A DNA stretch of 64,000 bases from Haematococcus lacustris (taxonomy: Eukaryota > Chlorophyta > Chlorophyceae > Chlamydomonadales > Haematococcaceae): positions 5,043,226 to 5,107,225 of the forward strand of contig JASKMD010000006.1 of assembly GCA_030144725.1 (NCBI GenBank). The letters are read 5' to 3'. A program made the position numbers and the translations under genes. Shown here piece by piece: positions 15,018 through 51,451 of this stretch (positions are counted from its first letter, which is position 1; every line of letters begins with the position of its first letter). The notes under the pieces were generated by a model, which had not been told where the DNA came from, made no database searches, and saw only the letters and a program-made list of their open reading frames with translations.

Positions 15018-15940
15018 GCTGAGTAGACCTGTGGGAACATACTTCGGCGTAACCTAACTTTGCCTTGCAGTGCTGACTAGCCCAACCGGACCACCCCCAG
15101 GCAATCCCACCCAATCCCACCCCCTCCCACCCCCTCCCTCCCCCTCCCAGCCCCAGCCCCGCCCTCCCAACCCCTCCCACCCCCAGCCCCATCCCTCCCA
15201 CCACCCCCCAGCCCCTCCCAGCCCCTCCCAGCACCAGCCCCGCCCTCCCACCCCCTCCCAGCCCCTCCCAGCCCCAGCCTAGAAGCATAGCTGCGCAAGT
15301 GCATCCCCTATGGTTCGCAGCCGGCGGCGTGCTATACGTAGCACAAGTGAAATCAGGTTTGATAGCTACAGCAAGGAAGGCTGTGGCTATCGCTAAGGAG
15401 GTACAGGCCGAGAATGAGTCACAGAGGTCAAGCCCACCCCTCTTGCTGCCCCCCCTTGGCAGCACCTAGCACCTGCCCCTGGGCTGCCCACCCCTCCTAC
15501 TGCCCCCCCGTGGGAGCGGCTGGCAGCTGGTGCTGGTGCATCCCCTGACCTGCTCACCCCTCCAGCTGCGCAGCAGGGGGTCAGGGCGGAGCTGGACACA
15601 AGCTCGACACGCAAGTGGAGGGCGGGCGTGAGGGATCGGACCCAACATGTCGAGAAAGGTAATGTAGCAATGGCCTACACACCTTGTGTGGCCTTACAGA
15701 GTGGCCAGGTAGTAGGTTCTACTCACGAAGCAGTCAAGCAATGCAGCAGCCTTGTATATTTCCGAGCATGGGTGGAGGGACGTCGTTACATCGGTTTGGC
15801 GTGCCATGTGAATATCGTTTTGACTACGGCGACTGGTCCTCACTGTGTGCAGGTGCTCCTGGACCACGTCGGTCGCGGCGGTCTGCTCCTGGTCTGGCTG
15901 CACTGCTACTGCACACCAGGCTGCAGCTGGCTCATGCACC
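15018..15940 (+). mobile_element. Dispersed repeat family 'B', copy 2 (unoccupied target site)
   Basis: Matches 8136-8886 joined directly to 12073-12225, with CTTGTATATTTCC at 15751-15763 where copy 1 has the 3.2-kb insertion. The C-rich tract is at 15115-15280. The basic spliced tail is present at first (donor GTAATG near 15660, acceptor near 15852), but after the RRSRRS codons it runs into the sequence also found at 12585-12640, so the end is lost. Confidence 0.75.
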
Positions 15941-16028
15941 TAGGCGCCTGACCTGCAGCCGGGGAGCTGTGGTTGTGCCTCCATCACCCCAGCAGGCAGC
16001 ACCTCCTGGAAGCATCCATCACCCCAGA

Positions 16029-16180
16029 GGTGCCCAGTGGTCAGGGGGTTTGCCCCTGGAACGTGCCACCGGGATGGGGTTTGTGGTCATCAAGGGTGCG
16101 ACCGAGGATGCTACAACTAGTAGCGGAGTGAGATTACCCACAGCCCAACATGTTGTTCCTTGTTGAATGAGTTTTGTTGG
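16029..16180 (+). repeat. Dispersed 'Y' repeat, copy 2
   Basis: Almost identical to 13850-14000. It is followed by the second copy of block Z, so it moved or was duplicated together with it. Confidence 0.7.
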
Positions 16181-17190
16181 ACTGCTCCTGGGCTGCTGCT
16201 ACAGCTGCAGCTGCTTTAATTGCTGCCGCTGCTGCTGCCTGGGTAACCCCTCCTCACTAGAGTCATACGCATAGCTGCCGTGGGGGTGCGGGGACTCCTC
16301 TGTGGCTACAGTAGCTGAGGGTATGGTGGGAGAGAGAGTCACAAGACAGGTAAATGCATCACAACCGTGGTCTCTTAGTCATCATCGTCATTACATTGTC
16401 ATTACACTGTCATATTGTGTCAGAATTTCTCATAGTAATCACCAAAAACACATCGTCGCACTGGCAAACCTACTGCTTCACATTATGCCTGTCCACGATA
16501 CTAGTGCAACTCGCTAACCTTCCTTGGCATCTATCCTACCTCTACACTCTGTTCTACTCGCTGCTTACATGCCATCCTGCACCACCCTGCTGTGCGGCCG
16601 CCGCACCTGGCACAGCAGTCAAGCGCAGACAACACAGCCCCGCTTGCATAGATGCCATGCTGTCATCACTGGGGCTATCGTGTCAACCACACTTGCAGTG
16701 GCAGTGGCTGCGTGAGCCCAACAACAGGGCGACAAGCCGAGGCTGGCATGGCATATTAGGGCACACTGCTGCCACCACCACACACAACAGCGGAAGAGAT
16801 GGTGCGCATCTGACTGCCATTTTACTGCCTTGACAAGTGTCCTGATGGACGCTTGAATAGTCCCTTGCTAGAGTTCTGCCTCTGGGGTCATTTAGGCATC
16901 ATCGCCCGACCTGACTAAAGGCGGCAAGTCAGGGGAGCCACTTGCTCTCCTTTGAGCTGGGCTGAGGATGAAGGTGCTTGCATCCCTCCCTGCAATGAGC
17001 CTGGGGTTCATCTCTGCCTATCACCTACCAGCCCATCCACGTCTTCATCCCTGCTGGCGTGTCCTGCCCTCCGACCCCCCTGGCTGCCCAACCCCACCGC
17101 CCCCGCTTGACCCTAAGCTGCGGCCCAACCGCCAGGAGCTGCCGCCCTCAAACCGATCACCCTGGGGCACCAGGCGGCTGCTCATCCTCC
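16181..17190 (+). repeat. 1-kb duplicated block 'Z', copy 2
   Basis: Differs from 14011-15017 by scattered single bases. Sequence continues into unique DNA after about 17190 (TCGCTGCCCGG...), so this copy shows the uninterrupted form. A minus-strand frame through 17045-17200 is open and Gly/Ser-rich, but no family is recognised. Confidence 0.75.
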
Positions 17191-17199
17191 AGCTGCTGT

Positions 17200-18329
17200 C
17201 GCTGCCCGGTGCACAGCCGTCCGCATGTCCTCCCTCAGGGCTGGTGAGCTGGCGTGCCAGATGTTGTGGGGGGGACAGAAGCAGGGAGAGGGGGTCGCCT
17301 GGGTGCCGCCGCCGCTTTGCATGCTCCTTTTCTTTCAATACCTGGCCATGCAGCAACCATATGGGCAGAAGGGCAATGCCATGTTGGCACCAGGCTGGCA
17401 AAGTAGCGATGTGAACCGACAACAACAACCAACATGCATGGGACATGAGCAGTATGAAGCACCTCAGGGGCAGTGTGTCTGTGTGCAAACTACACCTCAG
17501 GGGCAGTGTGTCTGTGTGCAAAAACACCAGGGAGGTGTGCGGCCAGCAAAGCAAGGGTTGTGTGGTGCCCGCATACAGCAGCAGTCTCATGTGTAGTCTA
17601 CACACTGTAGACGCAGGGCTGGTCTGGACCTGGCGGCGGCGGAGCTGAGCCAGTGACCTGGGTGGCACTGTCGGGCCAGGCTATGACCAGTTGTCTGCTT
17701 GCTGCACAACAGGCCCTGGCAGGTTCAGCAGCCTGTGCTCCTCTGCGGTGTTGCACATGCCTCAAATGCAGCATGGCGGTGTGGGGTCATCCTCATCAAC
17801 ATTACCAGCACAAACAAAACTCACTCAACAAGGAACGACATGTTTGCCTGTGGGTAATCTCACTCAGCTACTCCAATCAAGTTGAAGCATCCTCGGTCGC
17901 ACCCTTGATGACTACAAACCCCACATCGGTGGCACTCTTTCCTGGGGCTAATCCCCCTCACCACTGGGCACCTCATCATAACTAACAGCTTAATGCTTTG
18001 TAAGGCTCACAGCCTGTGCAAACTACAAGGGGCCTATGCATTGTTGCGGGCACATGGCATTGCCCTGTCAGCGTTGCTGCACTACAGCCTCATGCACATG
18101 ATGCACACACTGCAACACACATACATACAGTGAGGTGGGGTGCTTGTCTCTTGACCACATGCAATGAGGACGCAGCACAAGGACGCAGCTAGGCCATGCA
18201 GCTGTCAGCCCTTCAGCTCTGGTTGTCCTTAGGGCACTGCACCAGAGCGCAAGGGCGCAGCAGCTGCTGCTAAGCCCTGCAGCTTCCCAGCTCAAAGCAG
18301 CAGCCCAGAGCCGTGCCTGTGTGCCGCAC
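17200..18329. other. Gene-poor stretch with one inverted Y repeat
   Basis: Contains a reverse-orientation Y repeat (about 17812-17990) and a short duplicated CTCAGGGGCAGTGTGTCTGT unit (17463-17520). No exon is convincing. If the channel gene extends this far, its last exons would be here on the minus strand, but I could not identify them. Confidence 0.4.
17812..17990 (-). repeat. Dispersed 'Y' repeat, copy 3 (inverted)
   Basis: Reverse complement of the Y consensus, moderately diverged (CAACAAGGAACGACATGTTTG). Orientation is opposite to the neighbouring copies. Confidence 0.7.
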
Positions 18330-18407
18330 CTCAATCTTGCGCCGCAGCAGCTTGACGAACACTTTGAGAGTGATCACTGTCTTCAGCAGGTCCACGAAGT
18401 TGTTGCT
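18330..18407 (-). CDS. Possible C-terminal exon of the four-domain channel
   Basis: A 78-nt phase-0 exon with acceptor CTGCAG and donor GTGCGG, encoding 26 residues with the helix-like string LLKTVITLKVFVKLLRRKIE. The phase fits the end of the domain IV S6 exon (19912). The amphipathic basic character suits a cytoplasmic segment after S6. About 1.5 kb of duplicated repeat DNA lies between the two. It could instead be a fragment of another gene. Confidence 0.4.
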
Positions 18408-18544
18408 CTGCAGGTCAGTGTCACCCCGCCTGATGCCTAAGAGGTCAGCCGTGGTCAGGAAGCAGGGAGGAGGTGCAGCATGGGATCAGGCATGCCAGAC
18501 TACAAGGGTGGGACTACCAGGCCATTGCACCAGGCCATTGCACC

Positions 18545-19350
18545 ACTACGCCGCACTGTAAGCTGTCTCCGCTGATGACTCCGCTGAGGTCAGCAGCTAA
18601 CCAGCAGCTAAGGACGCGTCAGCAAATGCAACGGCTGTCAAAGGACAGCGCACAGTGTGACAACGGACACTATGAAAAGGCTCCGTTTGCCACAGATTGC
18701 CATCTTATTTGGAGCAGGCGTGGCGGCCTGCTCTGATTACCGCTCGGGCCCCAAGCTGCAACCGCGGGTTAAGGTAAGCACCGTCTCAAAGCAGCAGCCC
18801 CGCACTATAGCAGCACTATAGCAGCACTATAGCAACCATTGCTTGTGCTTGTGTTCGCAGATCGACGCGCTAATTCGTGACCGCGCAGTAAACAATGGTA
18901 CACGGCCCCGTAGAACACGGCCCCGCAAACGGCCAGGCACCTCTCTGAAAGGTAAGCCCCTTGCCCTTGTTGCCCCGCACATAGCCCCGCACTTGTTGCC
19001 CCGCACATAGCACTTGTTGCCCCGCACATAGCACTTGTTGCCTCGCACATAGCACTTGTCCTTCAAAAGGACATAGCACTTGTTGCCCCCGCACTTCTTG
19101 TCCAACACCGTGCGCATTGGTGCCCCGCACATAGCCCCGCACACTAAGCATATGTCGTGGCCCTATGTGCTTGCAGGTATCGCCAAAAGCAGCAGCGATT
19201 AATAAACTTGCAGCCACAATGGAGCTTCCTAGTGGAGCAGTCCATCACTACCCGAGCCCTAGAGCCATGGCTCACTCTAGGGCTCCTAGCTAGTTCACTA
19301 GTGTTTGCTAGTGCAACGGGCTGATATCCTTTTAAGCGTTAAGCTGTTAG
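18545..19350 (+). repeat. Duplicated block 'S', copy 2
   Basis: Nearly identical to 13045-13850, carrying the small three-exon gene. It differs by 30 bp kept here and lost in copy 1, and by one fewer intron repeat unit here. A Y repeat follows in both copies. Confidence 0.8.
18672..19202 (+). CDS. Small three-exon gene, 72-residue basic protein
   Basis: Exons 18672-18773, 18861-18951 and 19177-19202 join in frame across introns of 87 and 225 nt with clean GTAAG donors and GCAG acceptors. The predicted protein starts MKRLRLPQIAILFGAGVAAC, a basic start followed by a hydrophobic core like a signal or membrane anchor. It continues as a very basic Arg/Pro/Thr-rich tail (TRPRRTRPRKRPG) and ends SSSD-TAA. 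Intron 2 contains a short tandem repeat (CACTTGTTGCCCCGCACATAG-like). I do not recognise the family. It lies in a duplicated block and may belong to a mobile element; the copy at 13171-13692 is broken. Confidence 0.5.
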
Positions 19351-19512
19351 TTTTGGTGAGGTGCCCAGTGGTCAGGGGGTTTGCCCCTGGAACGTGCCAC
19401 CGGGATGGGGTTTGTGGTCATCAAGGGTGCGACCGAGGATGCTACAACTAGTAGCGGAGTGAGATTACCCACAGCCCAACATGTTGTTCCTTGTTGAATG
19501 AGTTTTGTTGGG
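19351..19512 (+). repeat. Dispersed 'Y' repeat, copy 4
   Basis: Same sequence as 13850-14010, again directly downstream of block S. The third copy is the inverted one at 17812-17990. Confidence 0.7.
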
Positions 19513-19911
19513 CTGCAAGGGTGTGTGACAAGGTTGTTATGTTGTTATGTTGTGATTCTGTGACAAGGTTGTTATGTTGTGATTCTGGGTGTGATCACAG
19601 CGGCAGCGGCAGCGGCAGCGGATGTGCTGGGTGTGATCACAGCGGCAGAGCACCTAGCAGGAAGTCCCGAACCCCTAGAGTGAGAGTGAGAGGGAGAGTG
19701 AGAGTAAAGCATTCTATGGGAAGTTACTCAGGAACTGCTGAACCCCTTGAGGGCGGGGGCGAGGGGTAGCCAAGCAGCCATACAGCTGACAGCCACAGCG
19801 TTGTTGGCCAACCTACCAGTACAAGCGTATCAGACTAGCCAAGACAAGGCTGAGCCATGGGCGGTGTGTTTTTGACCACAACTGAGGAGAGCAGGTCGGG
19901 TGCTGTCCCAC
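19513..19911. other. Short tandem repeats beyond the last clear channel exon
   Basis: Contains TGTGACAAGGTTGTTATGTTG duplications (19527-19590), GGCAGC units, and GAGAGTGAGAGT repeats (19680-19710). On the minus strand the channel frame would read through the 19911 donor for 37 residues to a TAG near 19803. This is a possible truncated C-terminus. Confidence 0.4.
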
Positions 19912-45309
<25,398 letters not shown>

Positions 45310-47469
45310 CTGTGTGGTGGTGCCACAGCATTCATTATGCTCATGCACACATTCTACATTGCCAGGAAAACTTAGGAAGATGTTCAGAATAGCAGATCAG
45401 TGTCTGAACCTATATTGGCTAGGTCACATCCTGTATGTGGCACATGCATTTGGTCTCTAAAACTGGATGCGCAAAGCGCAACAGCGTTTGGCTTAGCTTG
45501 TTGCCATGGCTTGGAGAATCTAGCATCAGCAACAGCAGCAGTAGCAGCAACAGCCTCTGCCTGAAAGATTTCAGGCAACACCTTTCTCCATGTTGAAAAG
45601 GGTAGGTGTTCTGCTCACTGAGGTTAGGTACTCTCACAAGCACACGCCGCTGAATGACAGCAAGCGCTGCTGTAGCAGAGGAAGTGTAGCATGTGTGTGT
45701 GTCTCCATGTGTGCTTTTCCTTGCAGTGCCGTGTCCTGTCGTTGTGGCCTGTGTAGGTGAAAGCCACAGGTACAGCTACAGCTACCAAAGCATGGGCACA
45801 GCTACCAAGGCAGAGGCTGGGGCAACACAGGCAGCTTGTAGTCATCAAGGGTGCGACTGAGGATGCTTCAATGTGACTGTAGCGAGCGAGATTACCCACG
45901 GTCAAACATGTTGTTCCTTGTTGAAAGAATTTTGTTGTCTGTGTAGGTGAGACTTTGTTGGTTGTTTGCCTGTTTTTAGCAGGTTGTAAGCATCTTGAGC
46001 CTTTCAGCTTTTTAAGCCTGGACGCCCGACAGCGCCACAAGGCTGGTGAGGTGCCTGGTGGTCTAGGGGGAATGTGGCATCGGTGTGGGGTTGGCAGTCA
46101 TCATGGGTGCGACTGAGGACGCTTCAACTTGATTGGAGCAGCTGAGTGATATTACCCACAGTCAAACATGTTGTTCCTTGTTGAATGAGTTTTGTTTGTC
46201 TGCTTACCAGGGTTGTCTGCTAAGATACAGTAGGTTTCTTCGGATGACGCTAGATGGGCTGAAGATCCAGAAGCTGTGGTTGTTACTGTCCAGTCTGACA
46301 TACAGGGACCTCAGCTGCAGCGTGCATCACACAATGCCACAGCCAGCATGTATCACGTGCCTTCAGCATGGTACATCACAAGGACTCTATACTACATGCA
46401 TTCTTATAACATCGACTGTACACATTGGCATACATCGCATCGCGCTGCTCTGCTGCGGTTCTGACACGCACCCGCTGCTGTATGTTCCCAGAGGCTCCTT
46501 CCGCTCTACCCCTCTGCTCTGGGGATCGTGCGCCGAAAAGAATGAAAGAGTTCCTTTCCAGCATTCTCTCGGCAGCCGATGCGCGATGGGGCTGGGCCTG
46601 CTACTGAGCTTCACAGTCCCCTACTACCCTATCCACCCATCCGCTAGCTTGCAACAGCGGACGTGGGCCATGTAGAAGCTTGCATGCAAGCGTGGATATC
46701 TTATGTTGGATTCTCTTGTACCAGGGGGTGCGCAGCTGTGCGCTGTGCAGTGCTCTCACGCAGCTATATGATTCTCTTGGACTGTCGCACATCTCAGTTT
46801 ATTGTCCTGCATACCGTACTCTCCCTTTTGATTCCCGAGGCCTCGAAAACTACAATTAAAACATTATTCCCGAGCCATATTTTTTTAATGCTTCGAGTTC
46901 CCCGATGGCCAAAGTATGTTGAAAGTTAGTTTTGAGAACGTCTTCGTGCATAGAAATAATCAAGCCTCCCACCCCAATAATCTCGCATCAAAATCATATG
47001 ATTGACATTGTCAACTGTCGTGGTCTCTCTTCTAGTGGCCTTATCACCTGACCACGTCACATGGGGCACTGAACCTCGCTAATACAGTCATGGTCCTCCT
47101 GCCGCTGCTGCAGCCACCCATTCTGCTGCCTTGGCCAAAGCAAGCACCCCGCCTTGCCAGCCTTGCCAGCCTGGTTGCCACCCTTGCCTGTCCTGTGACC
47201 CCAGCCTTTGCCCCAGCCTGGCCCACCTCCCTCGACCTTGCCCGGGGCATAGCAGCCACCCTGGTTGCCACCCCGGCCTGTCCTGTGACCCCAGCCTTTG
47301 CCCCAGCCTGTCAGGAGTCCCCAACATGGGGTTGGTAATCTTCATGCAAGTACTCGCACCAGAGTGCACCGATTCCGGTAGCGTTTGTTGCATTGGCACC
47401 TGCGAATTACTCCGCATCTACTGGCGAGCGGCGCGTTAATCCTTGCATCAGAGTCAATGCCGGCGCAAG
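45310..47469. other. Region upstream of channel S1 with two Y repeats
   Basis: The missing N-terminal channel exons should lie here or beyond, but none is convincing. Y repeats occupy about 45838-45940 and 46045-46200. A 30-bp piece at 46019-46048 closely matches the plus strand of the channel domain III S3-S4 exon (28203-28232). From 46650 to 47040 the DNA is more AT-rich. A 90-bp tandem duplication with GCCTGTCCTGTGACCCCAGC lies at about 47150-47315. Confidence 0.4.
45838..46200 (+). repeat. Dispersed 'Y' repeats, copies 6 and 7
   Basis: Two diverged copies (45838-45940 and 46045-46200) in the same direction, about 100 bp apart. Both contain CAAACATGTTGTTCCTTGTTG. Confidence 0.65.
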
Positions 47470-48880
47470 CGAGCGCGAACACACCTCAGCTGCTCACTAT
47501 CGATTGTTCTAGGGGTGAGTAATGGCACCAATGAGGGAACTCCGCCTGGCATCCAGCCGGAAGTACAATCACAACACAGCCCGCCAGGCTCGCTCCGCGA
47601 GCCTTTTGTTGGTGCAGGCGGTGTTGGAGGGCCATCGTGGGGCATGTGATCTAGCGACATTGCTGCAAATGCGGGAAATGTGCGTCTCTCTCTCGCTAGT
47701 CACACAGGAAAAGGGACCCTCATTAACAAAATGGCATGTTGTGAGCTGACTACTGTGACTTTCCAGATTTTCGCTACATAACTCTGTTCCTTACTCAACG
47801 CCACAACTGCTGGAGAAGAAAGCATGGCAATTACTTGATCAGGCCTGCTTGAAATGACATTGGCGTGACCCGACTTTGCCTTGCAGGAATGATTAGCCCA
47901 TCCGACCCTGCCCATTGCACCCCCCCCCCCCCTCCCCAGCCCAGCATCGCCTTCCTACCTCCGCTCACCCCCTCCCAACCCCAGCCCGGCCCTCCAACCC
48001 CCCCTCCCACCCCCTCCCACCCCCTCCCAGCCCCCTCACTGCCCTCCCACCCCCGCCACCCCCTCCCAACCTCAGCACCCCCCTCCACCCCCCCTCCCAC
48101 CCCCTCCCAGCCCCCTCACTGCCCTCCCACCCCCGCCACCCCCTCCCAACCTCAGCCCCCCCCTCCACCCCCCCTCCCACCCCCTCCCAGCCCCCTCACT
48201 GCCCTCCCACCCCCGCCACCCCCTCCCAACCTCAGCCCCGCACTCCACCCCCCCTCCCACCCCCTCCCAGCCCCCTCACTGCCCTCCCACCCCCGCCACC
48301 CCCTCCCAATCCCCTGACCTGCCCACCCCTCCTGCTGCACCCCCCTGGCAGCAGCAGGCAGCAAGTGCTAGTGCAGCCCTAGGGTTGCTCACCCCTCCAC
48401 TTGTTGCTGCACCTGAGGAGCAGCAGGGGACAACAACGGAGATGAGCACGAGCTCGACACGCAAGCGCAAGGCGGGCATGAGGGATCGGACCCAACCTAC
48501 CCAGCAAGGTAACAAAGCAATGGCCTACACACCTTGTACTGCTCAGTTGCATCTGTTTGGCATGCCGTGATGACCGTTTTTTCTGCGGCGACTGTCCCTG
48601 ACTGTTTGCAGGGGCTAATGGGCCACGTCGGTCGCGGCGGTCGATCGCGGCGAGGCCCGCATGAGCAATACACGCATGAATTTGAATGTTAATATTTGAG
48701 CCGCCAGTGCGCTCAACACAATGCACGGGAATTAGTTAAACACGCTTCAACCCGTAGCTGACAGAGTGCTCTATCCAGGGATATGCGTAGCATAATTAGA
48801 GACCACGTGGCTGGGACGCGGCGTCGTTTTGATTACCAGGGGTAGGTTTTCTGTTAGTTGGGGACACCTGACAGCCTGGC
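47470..48880 (+). mobile_element. Dispersed repeat family 'B', copy 3 (diverged, longest)
   Basis: Diverged relative of the copies at 8 and 15 kb. It has C-rich tracts (47925-48310) made of a 91-bp tandem unit ending CTCACTGCCCTCCCACCCCC, then an exon with STRKRKAGMRDRTQPTQQ and donor GTAACA (48510). After a GTTTGCAG acceptor (48611) follows a terminal exon reading GPRRSRRS, AARPA and stop. Frame and splice sites agree with copy 1 despite divergence. An upstream exon-like frame lies at 47522-47710. Confidence 0.6.
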
Positions 48881-49626
48881 CCGCCTCCCCCTGGCCCAGC
48901 CCAGGGTGGGCTGAATCCTAGCAGGTTGCCACCAGTTCTCATACGCGTTGCCGGTGCGTGCGAGAGCAGGAGGTGTGCTGGGCGATGCGGCAAGATCAAT
49001 CATTGCCACATGACGATCGAGAGACATTTGAAAGCGTTGTTCATCGTGCATAAGGGGCTCGCGGTGCAGATTATCAGCTGCGTCGGCGGCACTGATGCCC
49101 CGGACCACAAACTGGTCCATTGCTGGCACTTTCGTCAAGGTCAACTAATTGTTTGACTACTTCCCGAAAGACCCGAAAATACAATTTTTAATCATTCCCG
49201 GTTTCCCGAAGGACAAAAAACGATTCGGGATAGGGAATCAAAAGGGAGAGTACGGTATACTGCATTTGCTTCCAATTATGTGGCCGCTACTGCCTGGGTC
49301 GCGCACTCCACAACCTGGTTTGGCGCTGAGGGGCTATTGTGCCAGCACTTGCGCTTGGCAGATATTTCCTAAATCACATGCACTCCAGCACCTTGGCCCT
49401 CAACCTTGAGCCTTCATTGCAGCGGAACACTCAGTGTGGACCCATACAAAACGGTGTTTTGCCTGTGTGGAGTTCTCATGCTCATGTCATGCACATGGCA
49501 TACACATGGTCATGGTCGCCTACCACCTACACTATTGCCTGACCACGAGGGCTATTGTGTAGAGTAAGCATGTCTTGCATGCACTAAGTGTGAGCTGATG
49601 ACAGCTCAAGATAGGGGGGCCACACA
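48881..49626. other. Stretch without a recognised gene
   Basis: Contains a short AT-rich part (49150-49270) and, at about 49378-49455, a copy of a sequence also present at 44768-44830 (CTCAACCTTGAGCCTTCATTGC). No supported coding exon. Confidence 0.4.
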
Positions 49627-50083
49627 CTACTGTGCCACAGCGGGCTGCTGCTGCTGGGCCTTGGGTGCCTTGTCACACAGCCGCTTGTAGCCCAGGCCTG
49701 GGTACTCCTTGCCCTTGGCGGGCAGCTTCCCCTGCTTTGGCCACCAGCACAGCTCCAGTGGGCGCCACCTGCTCTCCCCAGTGCGCTGCATGTTCAATGC
49801 TGCGTTGCAGTCCCTGTCCAGCCACCTGCCTGGCTGTGGTGCTGGCTTTGCTTTGGCAGCCTTGCCCTTGCCCTTGTTGGGCTCAGCTGCCGGCTCAGCC
49901 TTGGTGCGCTTGGCTGGCAGGGGGAGTGCTGGGCCCAGGCTCTGAGGCTGCTGGCTGTGAGGCTTCCTGGCTGCTGCATGGGGCCTGTGGGGGCTTGCGG
50001 GGGGCCACTACCGGGCACCACATCAGTCGGATGCGGCTCTTGCTCCGCGGCACTTGGCCGCTTCCTCGGAAGCATTGCGCCAC
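49627..50083 (-). pseudogene. TnpB/Fanzor-like element, C-terminal remnant
   Basis: The minus-strand frame ends KPAPQPGRWLDRDCNAALNM, then WRPLELCWWPKQGKLPAKG, a Gln run, and TAG at 49627-49629. DRDCNAALNM fits the final RuvC catalytic motif of TnpB/OrfB and its eukaryotic relatives (Fanzor). Going upstream, the frame meets a TAG while a neighbouring frame continues sensibly, so a frameshift is likely. The N-terminal part and zinc-finger cysteines are absent. The copy is presumably dead. Confidence 0.6.
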
Positions 50084-51451
50084 TAGGCTCCTACCTGATC
50101 ATATCTGCTCATACACTCGTGGAGAATAAGGCCGAGTCGGCGACTTTAGTTAAGGGGTACTGCAGATAGCCCTTTCAAAGGCCGTCCCATCGCCATATGT
50201 TTCATGATTTTAATCGACGTGGTTGGGCTGTAATCGGCCTTTAGCTGAAGGGCTAAGACCCTGCACTAGGTTAGCAAAACCCTGCACTTGGTCAGCAAAC
50301 CCTACACAATGTCAATTGACACCCTGCACAAGGTTTCAAAGGCTACTTGTGCCTCAAAGAGAGAATAAACCTAGTGTAGGGTTTCATTAAACTGGCCCCC
50401 ATTCCTTATTGGCTTTGACTTTGCACATGCTACCTACTAGGTTGTGCTTCTATTCTGATGCCTGACAACTCCACATACCCAGAAATTTCAAAAAGTCACT
50501 TCAGTCAGTTAGCACCATCTCCCTCGAGCCAAATTCGGGGTGAGGGCTCAGCCACTGGTCCAGCAGCTCCGCAATGACCAAGAATTTCACTTTGGCCCAA
50601 GGGAGTCTTCTCCTCCACTAGGTCACAGCAGCCTACATGCCAAGTCTCAGACCTCAACTCGCAAGTTTGCCGAGCCAGCCAGCCCTTATTCTCCAGGAGT
50701 GTACCTACTTATACCCAGGAGGCAATGTCACTCACTCTTGCACCTCCAAAGGGCAAGCCTCCAAAGGGCACCCTCCCACTAGCCAAGGACCATTTACAGC
50801 TTGGGGCACGTGCACGTGCACTCCAGCAACTCTAACTCAGCGCACACCTTCCCTACCGCCAGGGTCCACGTCATCTGTAGTTTGAACTTTATGTCCAGAG
50901 CAACCTAGTTTCCTGCCCCCAACCCCTTTCCAAAGTGGGGCGATATGAAACACATGCTCTTGATAAGCAATTGCCTTGAGCATGGCCTAGAGCACACAGT
51001 CCACACAGTTGCTAGATCTCCAGTCCCATGTAATGACTGCAAGTGGTGAGGTGTTCTGAGGCTGGGTCCAACTCTCAGGCAGATGTTGACTACGCCCTGA
51101 TCTGTAGAGTATCAAATAGAACACCCCCGCCGCTAACTCAGCACATGGGGCACCCCTCACAGCTACTCACACCCCTCGCTTTGCTCGCACGCACCCTGCC
51201 TGCCCCAGTCTGTGTCATGAGTCAGCCAGAGGGACATGTGCGTCAGCTGTTGCTGCTGCTGCTGTTCCTCTTGCTGCTGCTTTTACCCATGCTGCTGCAC
51301 TAGCACCAGCACCGCACCGTGGGCTGGGGCCACACAGGCAGTGGCACAGCTACCAAGGCAGGGGCTGGGGCCACACAGGCAGGGGCACCAGAGCTGATGC
51401 AGGGGCCACATGGGCCAGGCCACACATCCCTTGTTTGCTGTATCTGATGAG
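50084..51451. other. Gene-poor stretch downstream of ATG10
   Basis: Contains degenerate CCCTGCAC-A/T-GGT repeats (50268-50385) and a GCAGGGGC/CACACAGGC minisatellite (51310-51400). The 3' UTR of ATG10 must lie at its right end. No exon was supported on either strand. Confidence 0.4.
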
